From contig JBEBFY010000011.1 of NCBI GenBank assembly GCA_040081715.1, positions 1 through 64,000 on the forward strand: a DNA stretch of 64,000 bases, written 5' to 3'. This document shows positions 43,119 to 52,533 of this stretch, one piece after another (positions within the stretch are counted from its first letter, which is position 1; each line of letters opens with the position of its first letter). Under the pieces are notes generated by a model, which was not told the DNA's origin, made no database searches, and was given only the letters and a program-made list of their open reading frames with translations. The DNA comes from CANKJK01 sp040081715. Lineage in GTDB: Bacteria > Acidobacteriota > Vicinamibacteria > Vicinamibacterales > UBA2999. Position numbers and translations under genes: made by a program.

Positions 43119-43751
43119 ATGTTGCCACCCACAATCCCCCTCTTTCCGCTGCCGGGCACGGTGCTCTTTCCCAACGTGTTCCTGCCGCTGCACATCTTCG
43201 AGCCGCGCTATCGCTCGATGGTGCGCGACGCGCTGGAGGGCGACCGCATCATCGGGATGGTGCTGCTCAAGCCCGGCTATGAGATGGAGTACGAGGGGCG
43301 GCCCGCCTTCTACCCGATCGGGTGCGCCGGCGTCATCACCCATACCGAGCGTCTGGAGGACGGCTGCTACAACATCGTCCTGCGCGGTATCGAGAAGTTC
43401 CGGGTCACCGCCGAGGACACCAACAAGGTCTACCGCATGGGCGTCATCGACAACCTGCCAGAGGATCTGGATGACGCGTCCCGCGACGAGCTCCGGCGGC
43501 AGCGGATGCGGCTGGAAGCGGTGCTGGCCTCGGCCCTGGAGCGGGCCGGATCCGAGCCGCGGTTTCCGCCGGCCATCCCGGACGACGACCTGGTGAATGG
43601 CCTCTCGCAGTACATGCGCCTGACACCCATTGAGCGCCAGGCGCTCCTCGAGCGCGAGGGTGTGCTCGCCCGCTGCCAGTCCCTGATTGACCTGATCCAG
43701 ATCAACGGCATGGCCACCGGCATCAGTTGGACCGGTCAGCTCTCGCACTGA
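43119..43751 (+). CDS. Lon-N (LON substrate-binding) domain protein
   Basis: A 210-residue stand-alone Lon N-terminal domain. IPLFPLPGTVLFPNVFLPLHIFEPRYR is the hallmark, followed by IGMVLLKPG and a helical C-terminal half. There is no ATPase or protease part. Such proteins probably recognise unfolded substrates; the partner is unknown. It follows the VWA gene by 13 bases with a GGAGG ribosome site, so it is likely in the same transcript. Confidence 0.9.
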   Translation: MLPPTIPLFPLPGTVLFPNVFLPLHIFEPRYRSMVRDALEGDRIIGMVLLKPGYEMEYEGRPAFYPIGCAGVITHTERLEDGCYNIVLRGIEKFRVTAEDTNKVYRMGVIDNLPEDLDDASRDELRRQRMRLEAVLASALERAGSEPRFPPAIPDDDLVNGLSQYMRLTPIERQALLEREGVLARCQSLIDLIQINGMATGISWTGQLSH

Positions 43752-43756
43752 GCGGA

Positions 43757-43762
43757 TAGGAT
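43757..43762 (+). promoter_or_regulatory. -10-like hexamer TAGGAT
   Basis: TAGGAT ends six bases before the ATG at 43769, so the RNA-binding gene could have its own leaderless promoter. Confidence 0.42.
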
Positions 43763-43768
43763 CCTCGG

Positions 43769-44065
43769 ATGCTCATTTCCCTGTCTCCTCGGCAGCGCGC
43801 GCGGCTCAAGGCCCGTGCGCATGTGCTTGAGCCCGTGGTCCAGGTGGGCCAGGGCGGCGCATCAGAAGCGGTCCGTGCTGAGGTCGAGCGTGCGCTGACC
43901 GCCCACGGCCTGATCAAGGTCAGGCTCAGGAGCGCCGACCGGCAGAGCCGCCTCGATCTCAGTGACGCCCTGTGCACGCAGACGGGCGCCGCCGTGGTGC
44001 AGCAGGTCGGACGGATGCTGGTCCTCTGGCGACCACGGCCGGACGATAAGCCGCTCGCGCCCTGA
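43769..44065 (+). CDS. CRM-domain (YhbY-like) RNA-binding protein
   Basis: A 98-residue protein matching the YhbY/CRM fold: SPRQRARLKARAHVLEPVVQ, the RNA-binding GQGG loop, EVERALTAHGLIKVRL and QQVGRMLVLWRP. Bacterial members bind pre-50S ribosomes. It is a complete, typical copy. It lies 17 bases after the Lon-N gene. Confidence 0.9.
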   Translation: MLISLSPRQRARLKARAHVLEPVVQVGQGGASEAVRAEVERALTAHGLIKVRLRSADRQSRLDLSDALCTQTGAAVVQQVGRMLVLWRPRPDDKPLAP

Positions 44066-44077
44066 GGGCAGCCTGCG

Positions 44078-44195
44078 GCACTCGGCTTGCACTTCAGAAC
44101 GGGGATGTCGCAGGCGACGGGCAAGGTGTGACGTGCAACTGCGGGGACTATCGCAGGACGCTCCGCGGCGGAACAGATCTCCGGCAGCCGAGTGC
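44078..44195 (+). repeat. 118-base element bounded by 10-base inverted repeats
   Basis: GCACTCGGCT at 44078-44087 is exactly complementary to AGCCGAGTGC at 44186-44195, with 98 bases between that have no open frame. The right arm abuts a TAGAAT hexamer (44196-44201) before the Uma2 gene. It could be a structured RNA leader, a tiny insertion remnant or chance. Confidence 0.3.
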
Positions 44196-44218
44196 TAGAA
44201 TCCGGCCAAGGCGAACAG

Positions 44219-44764
44219 ATGCCACTTCAGCAACTGAAGGCCCAGCTCGAGTACGCGGATCTTGCGCACACGCCCGATGACGGCCTGCGCTACGAGATTC
44301 TCGATGGAGAGCTGTACGTGACGCCCTCTCCGCGTCTCACTCATCAGCGTGTGTCCAAGCGGCTCCAACGCCAGCTTGAGGCGTACTTTGAAGAGCCTGG
44401 GCTCGGCGAAGTCTTCAATGCCCCTGTGGATGTCGTTCTGGGACGGCACGATGTGGCCGTCCCGGATCTCGTGGTCGTGACCGACGCCACCCAGGCCACC
44501 GAGCGCGCGATCGAGGGTTCGCCGCTCCTGCTCGTCGAGATCCTGTCGCCGTCAACGGCCCGCAGAGACCGGACGATCAAGAGTCGTCGCTATGCCGAAC
44601 ATGGCGTGCCGCACTACTGGATCGTGGACACGGTGAAGCAGACGATCGAGTGCTACCGATTGAACGAGCGGCGCTATGAACTGGCCGTCAGCGTAAAGGC
44701 GTCGGCCACGCTGCGGCATCCTGACTTCGCTGGTTTGTCCATCAAGCTGACCTCTCTCTGGTGA
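44219..44764 (+). CDS. Uma2 family (DUF820) PD-(D/E)XK-like nuclease
   Basis: The 181-residue product shows the Uma2 order: YEILDGELYVTPSPRLTHQ, NAPVDVVLGRHDVAVPDLVVV, LLLVEILSPSTARRDRTIK and YAEHGVPHYWIVD. The Asp-Glu-Ser catalytic pattern is intact. These are putative restriction-type endonucleases, common in multiple copies and often mobile. The ATG at 44219 is preferred over a TTG-type start 27 bases upstream; TAGAAT at 44196-44201 fits a short leader. The VapBC-like pair follows on the same strand. Confidence 0.86.
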   Translation: MPLQQLKAQLEYADLAHTPDDGLRYEILDGELYVTPSPRLTHQRVSKRLQRQLEAYFEEPGLGEVFNAPVDVVLGRHDVAVPDLVVVTDATQATERAIEGSPLLLVEILSPSTARRDRTIKSRRYAEHGVPHYWIVDTVKQTIECYRLNERRYELAVSVKASATLRHPDFAGLSIKLTSLW

Positions 44765-44823
44765 GAGCAGCTCGTACGGATGGTATTCTCGAGAATGAAG
44801 ACGGAACCACTCCGGTGCACCTC

Positions 44824-45072
44824 ATGACCCGACTTAACCTCGAAATCGAGCTCCCCGACACGCTTGCCGCGCAGGCGAAAGAGGCGGGGCTGCTCAGGCC
44901 GGACGCCGTTGAGCGATTGCTGCGTCAGGCCTTGCTCGCTCAGCGGATCGACACTCTCGCCGACATGCGCACCGGGCTCGCGGCCATCCCGCTCCCACCG
45001 ATGACGCCCGAGGAGATCCAATCCGAGATCGACGCCTACCGTTCGGACGTCCGTCGTGCGGATCGTCCTTGA
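44824..45072 (+). CDS. Putative antitoxin of a VapBC-type pair
   Basis: An 82-residue protein with a beta-like start (TRLNLEIELPDTLAAQAKEAG) and a helix (RPDAVERLLRQALLAQRIDTL), resembling ribbon-helix-helix antitoxins. An acidic C-terminal tail (PPMTPEEIQSEIDAYRSD) follows and would bind the toxin. The assignment rests mainly on the 17-base overlap with the PIN-domain gene. The ATG at 44824 is chosen over an earlier start since it begins the conserved strand. Confidence 0.75.
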   Translation: MTRLNLEIELPDTLAAQAKEAGLLRPDAVERLLRQALLAQRIDTLADMRTGLAAIPLPPMTPEEIQSEIDAYRSDVRRADRP

Positions 45073-45478
45073 TACCAACGCGGCCATCTCGGGCCTCTTG
45101 TGGCACGGGAACCCGGGCCAGCTCCTCGATGCGGCGCACGCCGGAACGGTCACCCTCCACACCAGCGCTCCTCTGCTCGCCGAGCTATACGGTGTGCTGA
45201 CGCGCGAGAAGTTCACCAGACAGATCGCGGCAAGGGGCCTCGATGCCGCCCGGATCTTCGAGGGATACGCGGCGCTTGCCGTCGTCGTCGTTCCTGCCCA
45301 CATTCCGCCGGTGATCCTCGACGATCCCGACGACGACGCGGTGCTCGCGTGCGCCGTCGCTGCCAAGGCCGACATGGTGGTTTCGGGCGACCCGCACCTT
45401 CTGAGGCTGGGGCGCTACGAGGGCATGCCAATTGTCAGTCCGGCCGAGGCTGTTCAGCGCCTTGACTTGCGCCTGTAG
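45056..45478 (+). CDS. PIN-domain toxin (VapC-like)
   Basis: The 140-residue protein has the PIN acidic site: VLDTNAAISGLLW (Asp 6), LLAELYGVL (Glu), DDPDDDAVLACAVAAKAD and VSGDPHLL. It belongs to the PIN subgroup annotated as a putative toxin, and these proteins are Mg2+-dependent RNases. GTG start inside the antitoxin gene. All acidic residues are present, so it should be active. Confidence 0.87.
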   Translation: MRIVLDTNAAISGLLWHGNPGQLLDAAHAGTVTLHTSAPLLAELYGVLTREKFTRQIAARGLDAARIFEGYAALAVVVVPAHIPPVILDDPDDDAVLACAVAAKADMVVSGDPHLLRLGRYEGMPIVSPAEAVQRLDLRL

Positions 45479-45479
45479 G

Positions 45480-45584
45480 GCAGACGCAGCCAAGACGCTC
45501 GGGACGGGCGTGAAGGGGCCTGCGCGCCTGACGCACCCCGATTTCCCTGGGCTCTCGATTGAGTCCGGGGCGCTGTGGAAGTAG
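45480..45584 (+). pseudogene. C-terminal remnant of a second Uma2 gene
   Basis: Directly after the PIN toxin stop, an open stretch with no good start reads LTHPDFPGLSIESGALWK and stops at 45582-45584. It aligns with the last residues of the intact Uma2 protein at 44219-44764 (LRHPDFAGLSIKLTSLW). It is therefore the tail of another Uma2 gene. The VapBC-like pair thus sits between an intact Uma2 gene and a Uma2 tail. Confidence 0.7.
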
Positions 45585-45667
45585 GACCTCCAAGGGAAGG
45601 TCCGGGTAGGCGCCCCCTGCTGTTCAGTCCTGGTGAAGGCGGCTGGCGGGCTGGCGGTAGGATGAAC

Positions 45668-45681
45668 GAAGGGTACCCTTC
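45668..45681 (+). promoter_or_regulatory. Palindrome overlapping the ribosome site of the TamB-TamA fusion gene
   Basis: GAAGGGTACCCTTC is a perfect 14-base palindrome four bases before the ATG. Its left arm carries the AAGGG ribosome-binding sequence, so pairing could hide it, or it may be an operator. TAGGAT at 45658-45663 lies just upstream. Confidence 0.4.
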
Positions 45682-45684
45682 CGC

Positions 45685-48600
45685 ATGAGCCCGCCTCGCG
45701 TCCGAGTACGAACGGTGACGGCCATCGTGGCCGTGTGCGGGCTCCTGGTGCTCGCCGCCGCACACTCGCCACCCGGCCGGTCCCTTGCGCGGACGCAGGC
45801 CATTTCCTGGCTTGCGTCGCAGGGCCTGCACGTCTCGGCCGAGACGCTCTCCTACAACCTGTTCACCCTGACCATCCACCTGCGCGGCGTCAGCATGGCC
45901 GCGGCAGGCGCCAGCACGCCCTTCCTGACGGCCAGGGAGATCCGGCTCGACCTGCCCTGGACGGCACTCCTCAGAGGCCTGCGCATCAGCGAGGTGGCGC
46001 TGACGGACCTGGTGTTGACGGTGGCACGTCAGGCCGACGGCTCGCTCAACCTGCCCACGTTCAGCGGCGAACCGCTGGCGCGCCTGGACGTGGGGCGGGT
46101 CCGGCTCGACCGCGGCACGCTGCGCTACGACAACCCGGCACAGCGGCAGCACGTCGAGGCCCGCGACCTGTCGCTCGACCTCACGCCGCGCGATGGCCCC
46201 CTCGCGGGAGGCCTGGCCCGTGGCGGTCGCGTCTCCGTCCGTTCCGGCGACATCGCCGTCGAAGGCGCGCTTGAGGGCGCGCTGGCCTACGACGGCGTCT
46301 CAGTCACGCTCGATGGCGTGCGCGTCACGAGCGCGCTGGGCACCGTGCGCGTGGCCGGACGCGCCGGCGTGTTCGGATCGGCACCCACGCTGGCCCTTCG
46401 CGTCGACGGCGCGGTGCTGCTCGAACCCCTGTCGACTGCCTTCGCGTTCACACCGGCTGCTGCGGGGACGGTGACACTCACCGGCCACGTCGATGGTCCG
46501 CGCGACGCACCGTCCGCCACCGCCGCGGTCACAAGCGACGAGGTCCGATGGCAGGACCTGACCATGAAGGCGCTGACTGTCCGCCTCGCGGCCACGAGCG
46601 ACGGCGTGACGATGGAGTCTGCCTCCGTGGGCCTCGGCACTGGTGTCCTCGACGCACGCGGCAGCTATGCGCTCGGCTCAGGGCAGGCGCACGCCAGCGC
46701 AACGTGGCGCGACGTTCCGGTGAATACGATCGCAGCGATCAGCCAGTCCGCGCTTGGACGCACGACGCTGAGCGGCCAGGCCACCCTGGACGCGCGGCTC
46801 GCTGACGCCTCGCCGACGCTCGGGCTGGATGCCTCCGTCAGGGCCGACACGGCGGGCACGCGCACGCTCGACGGCCAGCTCTCGCTCTCCTCGACTGGAG
46901 ACAACTGGCGCGCTCGCACGACGGTGACACTCCCAGGCGAGACGCTGGTGCGAGGCGCGCTCACAGGTGTGGTTCCGGAGACGGGCGTCACGCACTCCTC
47001 CGTTCGGGGCTCGGTCACGCTGGACGCGGCGGACCTGCCGAGCGTGGCGCGAGCCGCCGGCCGCCTCGAGGTCTGGCAGGCAGACTGGCCCACGCCGGAC
47101 TCAGGCCAGGTCCACGGGCGCTTCGACGTGGAGGGCACGCTCACGGCGCCCGCCGCACACGGCGCGATCACGCTGACCGATCTGCGGGCCATCGGTCTTG
47201 GTCCGCTCGCGGCGCAGACGCAGATCGTCGTCGACCCGCACCGATTCACCCTGCGTGCGCTCGAGGCCACGGTCGGCGGCAATCGTCTGACCGGTGATGT
47301 GACGCTCGAACGTGCCCGCGACGCCCTGTCCGGCCATCTCGACCTGGCCGTCTCCGACTTCATGACGCTCGGGGAGAACGCCGTCGCCCGCTGGCATCCG
47401 GCCGGCCGCTTCGATGCGCGGGTCGATCTGGCCGGAACGGCTTCCGCGCCGGTCGCCACGATCGCCGCCACAGGCACGGGGCTGGCTGTTGCCGGCCAGG
47501 ACCTCGGCACGCTCTCGGCGACGGCAACCGCGTCGACGACGGCCGTCACCGTCTCGAAGGCGGAGCTGCGGCAGTCGGCCGGCGGCCGGCTTGGGGCATC
47601 GGGACACTACTCCCTGAGAGACGCCCGCACAGGCCAGGCACATGCCCTGCGTGTCCAGGCTGACGCGCTGCTGCTCTCACCGGTGTGGATTGGCAACGAC
47701 AACACCCTGCCGCTCGCCGGGCAGGTCAGTGGGGCGCTGGACCTCGGCGGCACGCCAGAGCGCCCGACCGGTGGTGGACGGCTGGAGGTTGCGGACCTGC
47801 AGTGGACCGACGCGTATCTGGAACGCGTAACGGCCACTCTGGCGCTGGCCGAGGGCGGCGCCACCCTGGATCTCGACGCGCCGGTGGTGGCGCTCCACGC
47901 ACGAGCTGTGACCACACTCGCGGAGCCATACACGACGACCCTGGCCGTCGATGCGGCAGACACCGATGTCGCGACAGCCGTCGTGAGGGCCGGCTCGTTC
48001 GCCCCGCCACTGCTGAACGCACTCTCCGGCCGCGTACGGGCCCATCTCACGGCCACGGGCACGCCGTCGGCCATGAAGGACGCCACCGCCGACGTTCGCA
48101 TCGACACCCTGGAGCTCGGCCTGCGGGGGGCCACGCTGCAGCTGGATGAGCCGGCCACCGGCCAGTACCGCGCGGGCGATGTGGTGGTGCAGTCGCTCCA
48201 CATGCGAACGGGCGGCACGCGGCTCGCCGTGTCGGGTGGCATCCTCGATGGCAGGTCCGACGGCCTCCGGGCCACGATCGACGGCTCGCTCCGGGACCTG
48301 CAGCCGTGGATGGTGGCCTTTGGGGCACCAGACGCGCTGGATGCCGCGGGCACGATTGCCGTGACGGCGGAGGCGACCGGCTCGATCGACCGGCCTGTGC
48401 TGACGGCCAACGCGCGCGTGGCGGCCGGGCGCGTCGCCTGGCCGAACGCCCCTCTCGTGACAGACGTCACGGCGGCCCTGACGCTCAAGGACGGCATCGT
48501 CGACCTCCCGGCCGTCACCGCGACGTGGCAGGGGGGCAGCCTGAACGCACTGGCGCGCATGCCGCTCCGGTTCCTCGAGCCCTGGCTGCCCACCAATCTG

Positions 48601-51600
48601 ATGCCGGACGACACCGCCCGGACCGCGACCGCGCAGGTACGCCTCGACGGGTTGACGCCGGCGCTGGCCGCGCCGTGGATTGAGGCCGCCACCCTCGACG
48701 AATTGTCCGGAACCGCCACCGCGGAGCTCGACTTTTCAGCCGAGCGCCCCGAACTCGACGCCGTCACTGGCACACTGCGCATCCCGACGCTGAACCTGCT
48801 GGCGCAGGGCGTACCGATCGAGCAGCGCCGGCCGACGCGAGTCGATCTCAGGTCCGGCGTGCTCCGGATCGCCGACTGGGAGTGGACGCTGGCCGGAAGC
48901 CCGCTGGTCGTGAGCGGCACAGCAGGCGTGACACCCGAGAGCACGCTCGATATGCGCGTGGACGGCCGCCTGGACCTCGCGGTGCTCAGCCTGTTCCTGC
49001 CGAAGGGCGTGGCCGACGGCACCGGCGACCTGGCCCTCTCACTTCGCGGCACGACGTCGGCGCCCGTGGCTGAGGGCACATTGACCCTCACGAACGGCGA
49101 AATTCAGTTGTCCGACCCGCGAGTCGGGCTCTCCGGATTGACCGGCGCGCTCGTGTTCCGGCCTGGTCGCATCGACATGCAGGGCATCGCCGGCACGCTG
49201 AACGGCGGAGACCTGACGCTCGCCGGCGGCCTGGACTACCGCGGCACGACGTTCACGGGCGGTAGCGTCTCCGTCAACGCCTCGAACGTCGCGCTCGACG
49301 TGCCCGAGGGCGTCCGAACTGAGGTAAACGCCGCGCTGACGTTCGCCGCCGCCGAAGAACAGATGCGGCTGACGGGGCGCCTGGACATCCTGCGTGGCGG
49401 ATACCGGGAACCCCTCAGCCTCGCCGCGGCACTGGCGCTCGCCGGGCGCGACGTCGCGGTGGCCCTCGCGCCGGACACCGGTCCGTCGCTGCTCGGCGAG
49501 ATCGACCTGAACATCGTCGTCGCGAGCGCTGAGGATCTCGTCGTCGACAACAACTATGGCCGGCTCGCCCTCGGCCTGGACCTGCGGATGGTCGGCACGC
49601 TCGCCCAGCCCTCGGTCGTCGGCCGCGCTGAGATCCGCGAGGGCGGCGCGCTCTTCCTTGGCGGCCGCACGTACCTCGTGGACCGGGGCGTCATCGACTT
49701 CACGAATCCGAGGGCGATTGTGCCGAACCTCGACGTGACCGGCCGGACGCGCGTGGACGGCGCCAACGAGTCCGGCTCGCCGACCACCTACGACATCACA
49801 CTCGCGATCACCGGCACGCCCGAGACGCTCAAGACCACGCTGACCTCGACGCCCGACCGGTCGGAGGCCGATATCGTCTCCCTGCTCGCCACGGGCCGGC
49901 TGGCGGATCAGGTCGGCGGCGCGGGCACGGCCATCGCCCGCGACCAGTTCCTCGGGTACCTCTCCGGCGACACACTGGGCTTCGCGGCGCGGGCCATCGG
50001 CGTGGACGCGATCCGGTTCGAGCGAGGGGCCAGCGTGGACGACCTCTCGTCGGACGCATCGCTCGCCGGCGACGTGAACCCGGCACAGCGCCTCACCGTG
50101 TCCCGACGGCTCTCGAACAAGGCCGAAGTCACCGTCTCGCAGAATCTGCGCGACACCGGCCGCCTGACGTGGATCACCGCGCTCACGCCGGGCAAGTCGA
50201 TCGAGCTCCGCGCGCTCTCGCGCGACGACACGAGCCGCTCATACGAAGTCCGTCACGACGTCGGCTTCGGGGGACCACCGCTCCCGCCCGCGCCGCCGCG
50301 CCGTGCCGAGGGCCCCCGCATCGTGGCTGTGCGCGTCACCGGTGAGACCACCATTCCGGCACGGGAGGTGGAACGGCAGCTCCGCCTGCGGGCTGGCACA
50401 CGGTTCGATTTCCTCCGCTGGCAGGAGGATCGCGATCGGCTCAGGACGCTCTACGTCGGCCGCGGCTACCGCGAGGCGCGCATCAGCGCGCGGCAGGTGC
50501 CCACGCCAGCCGACGACGGCACACCCGGCGTCGCGCTCGAGTACCAGATCACCGCCAACGCCCCGACAGCGCTGGAGATCGAAGGCGCGACCCTGCCGGA
50601 GACGGTGCGGCGCGAGATCGAACGCATCTGGGACAACGCGATCCTCGATGTCGGCCTGGTCGGCGACGTGGACGCGGCCGTGCGGGCGCATCTGGCGGAG
50701 GAGGGCTACCTCCGTGCCCGAGTGCGCGTCAGGCGTCTGCCGGCCACCGCGGACGAACCGCGGACACGCCTTCGCGTGCAGGTGGCGCCAGGTCCACTGA
50801 GCACGACGCGCACGCTCGACATCACGGGCCACGCCCTGATCCCGGAGGCCGAGATCACCAGCCTTGCGGAGGAGCGCGGCGCGAGCGCCTGGCTGGCACC
50901 CGAGACGCTCGCGGGCGACATCCGGGAGCGGTATCGGCAGCAGGGCCGGCTCGCGGCCACTGTCGCGGCCGGACCCATCGTCTTCGACGGGGACCGGGCG
51001 ACGCTGCCCGTCCGCATCGACGAAGGCGCTCCCTTCACGGTCGGACGCATCACGATTGCCGGCGCCACGGCGAGAACGGAGTCCGCCGCCCGGCGGGATC
51101 TGCGCATCGCTGAAGGCGAGGCGTTCACACCGGCGGTTCTGCCCCGCGGCCGGCAGGCGCTGGTCACCGCGTACGCCGCGGACGGCTTCAATGCCAGCCA
51201 GGTCGCGATCAGCACGATGGTCGACCGGGCGGCATCCGCCGTACACCTCGGCGTCACCGTCGACGAAGGCGTGCAGCAGCTCGTGGCCGACATCTCCATC
51301 ACGGGCGCCGAGGGTGTCGCCCCGCGGGTCGTCACCCGGGCGCTGCAGGTGGCGCCGGGCATGCCCGCGGATATGGAGAAGCTCTACTCGAGCCGCCGGC
51401 GGCTGTTTCAGACAGGACTGTTCCGCCGTGCCGACGTGGAGGTCGCGCCGATCCCCGACATGGACGCGCCGCCCGGTGTGGAACTCGTGCGCGCGGATGT
51501 GACGCTCGTCCGGACGAATCCCTGGCGCGTTCGCTACGGTTTCGCCGTCACCGACGAACAGGCCCCCATCGTCGAACAGGGGCGGACGTTCGGTGGCGGC

Positions 51601-52533
51601 GCGAATGCCGCGCTGGAGCGCCAGGGCCTTTTCGGCCGGCCCGGCAGCGGCGTGGCGTCGTTCCGCTACAACAACGATCAGCAGGTTGCGCGCGGGTCCG
51701 TGACGTGGCCGAGGCTCTTCGGCCGCGCCATCTCGTCCCGGTTGTATGCCTCACGCTCCCGCGATTCCGTCAGCGGCGAGGACATTCTGTCCTTCGTCAC
51801 CGATCGCACGACGTTCACGGCCGAGCAGCGCCTTTCCGTCGGAACCCGCACGCAGGTGGCCTACGCGTATCAGCTTGAACGCAACCACGTCTTCGCGCCC
51901 GACGCAGACCCGGAGGATCCCTTCACGCTCGACGAACGCTGGCGCCAGGCACGGCTCTCGGCCTCCCTGGTCTTCGACAACCGTCGTGACGTCACGGAGC
52001 CGAATGGCGGTCTGCTGCACTCCTCCACCGTGGAGTACGGCCTGGAAGCACTCGGCCGTAATGGCCGGTTTCTCAAGTACTCGCTCCAGGAACTGCACTT
52101 CGTACCGGTCGGGCGTCGCGTGGTCTCCGCCTCGGCGATCCGCCTCAATCTGGGCAGAGCCTTCGGTGGGCAGGATCTGATCCTGAGCGAGCGCTTTCTA
52201 GCGGGCGGCACGAATACGGTTCGTGGCTATGCCGATGACGGGCTGGCTGGATTCGACTTCTTCGGCGACCCGATCGCCGGGCAGGCCACGCTGGTGCTGA
52301 ATCAGGAAGCACGCATCCGGCTCACGAAGTATCTCCGGGCCGTCGCCTTCGTCGATGCAGGGCAGGTATTCGAGCGGGCGACCGACCTCTCGCTGGGGTC
52401 GCTACAGTGGGCGACGGGAGTGGGGTTGCGGGTGCGGACGCCTGTGGGATTGTTCCGGGTGGACGTGGCCGCGCCGCTACCGCGGCGCGACCTGCCCATC
52501 CGGTATCACTTCGGCTTCGGCCACATGTTCTAG
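45685..52533 (+). CDS. TamB-TamA fusion: translocation and assembly module in one polypeptide
   Basis: This 2282-residue protein has an N-terminal membrane anchor (VTAIVAVCGLLVLAAAHS). About 1500 residues of TamB-type beta repeats follow, closing with the DUF490-like region (GGYREPLSLAAALALAGRDV, LALDLRMVGTLAQPSVVGRA, ADIVSLLATGRLADQVGG). From about residue 1541 the sequence changes to POTRA-like repeats (IVAVRVTGETTIPAREVERQ, LDITGHALIPEAEI) and from about 1945 to an Omp85 barrel. The barrel has the signature FLAGGTNTVRGY (about 2170) and the terminal strand HFGFGHMF ending in Phe. Normally TamA and TamB are separate proteins in the outer and inner membrane, and here one chain would span the whole periplasm. 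No frameshift or stop breaks it. Confidence 0.88.
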   Translation: MSPPRVRVRTVTAIVAVCGLLVLAAAHSPPGRSLARTQAISWLASQGLHVSAETLSYNLFTLTIHLRGVSMAAAGASTPFLTAREIRLDLPWTALLRGLRISEVALTDLVLTVARQADGSLNLPTFSGEPLARLDVGRVRLDRGTLRYDNPAQRQHVEARDLSLDLTPRDGPLAGGLARGGRVSVRSGDIAVEGALEGALAYDGVSVTLDGVRVTSALGTVRVAGRAGVFGSAPTLALRVDGAVLLEPLSTAFAFTPAAAGTVTLTGHVDGPRDAPSATAAVTSDEVRWQDLTMKALTVRLAATSDGVTMESASVGLGTGVLDARGSYALGSGQAHASATWRDVPVNTIAAISQSALGRTTLSGQATLDARLADASPTLGLDASVRADTAGTRTLDGQLSLSSTGDNWRARTTVTLPGETLVRGALTGVVPETGVTHSSVRGSVTLDAADLPSVARAAGRLEVWQADWPTPDSGQVHGRFDVEGTLTAPAAHGAITLTDLRAIGLGPLAAQTQIVVDPHRFTLRALEATVGGNRLTGDVTLERARDALSGHLDLAVSDFMTLGENAVARWHPAGRFDARVDLAGTASAPVATIAATGTGLAVAGQDLGTLSATATASTTAVTVSKAELRQSAGGRLGASGHYSLRDARTGQAHALRVQADALLLSPVWIGNDNTLPLAGQVSGALDLGGTPERPTGGGRLEVADLQWTDAYLERVTATLALAEGGATLDLDAPVVALHARAVTTLAEPYTTTLAVDAADTDVATAVVRAGSFAPPLLNALSGRVRAHLTATGTPSAMKDATADVRIDTLELGLRGATLQLDEPATGQYRAGDVVVQSLHMRTGGTRLAVSGGILDGRSDGLRATIDGSLRDLQPWMVAFGAPDALDAAGTIAVTAEATGSIDRPVLTANARVAAGRVAWPNAPLVTDVTAALTLKDGIVDLPAVTATWQGGSLNALARMPLRFLEPWLPTNLMPDDTARTATAQVRLDGLTPALAAPWIEAATLDELSGTATAELDFSAERPELDAVTGTLRIPTLNLLAQGVPIEQRRPTRVDLRSGVLRIADWEWTLAGSPLVVSGTAGVTPESTLDMRVDGRLDLAVLSLFLPKGVADGTGDLALSLRGTTSAPVAEGTLTLTNGEIQLSDPRVGLSGLTGALVFRPGRIDMQGIAGTLNGGDLTLAGGLDYRGTTFTGGSVSVNASNVALDVPEGVRTEVNAALTFAAAEEQMRLTGRLDILRGGYREPLSLAAALALAGRDVAVALAPDTGPSLLGEIDLNIVVASAEDLVVDNNYGRLALGLDLRMVGTLAQPSVVGRAEIREGGALFLGGRTYLVDRGVIDFTNPRAIVPNLDVTGRTRVDGANESGSPTTYDITLAITGTPETLKTTLTSTPDRSEADIVSLLATGRLADQVGGAGTAIARDQFLGYLSGDTLGFAARAIGVDAIRFERGASVDDLSSDASLAGDVNPAQRLTVSRRLSNKAEVTVSQNLRDTGRLTWITALTPGKSIELRALSRDDTSRSYEVRHDVGFGGPPLPPAPPRRAEGPRIVAVRVTGETTIPAREVERQLRLRAGTRFDFLRWQEDRDRLRTLYVGRGYREARISARQVPTPADDGTPGVALEYQITANAPTALEIEGATLPETVRREIERIWDNAILDVGLVGDVDAAVRAHLAEEGYLRARVRVRRLPATADEPRTRLRVQVAPGPLSTTRTLDITGHALIPEAEITSLAEERGASAWLAPETLAGDIRERYRQQGRLAATVAAGPIVFDGDRATLPVRIDEGAPFTVGRITIAGATARTESAARRDLRIAEGEAFTPAVLPRGRQALVTAYAADGFNASQVAISTMVDRAASAVHLGVTVDEGVQQLVADISITGAEGVAPRVVTRALQVAPGMPADMEKLYSSRRRLFQTGLFRRADVEVAPIPDMDAPPGVELVRADVTLVRTNPWRVRYGFAVTDEQAPIVEQGRTFGGGANAALERQGLFGRPGSGVASFRYNNDQQVARGSVTWPRLFGRAISSRLYASRSRDSVSGEDILSFVTDRTTFTAEQRLSVGTRTQVAYAYQLERNHVFAPDADPEDPFTLDERWRQARLSASLVFDNRRDVTEPNGGLLHSSTVEYGLEALGRNGRFLKYSLQELHFVPVGRRVVSASAIRLNLGRAFGGQDLILSERFLAGGTNTVRGYADDGLAGFDFFGDPIAGQATLVLNQEARIRLTKYLRAVAFVDAGQVFERATDLSLGSLQWATGVGLRVRTPVGLFRVDVAAPLPRRDLPIRYHFGFGHMF

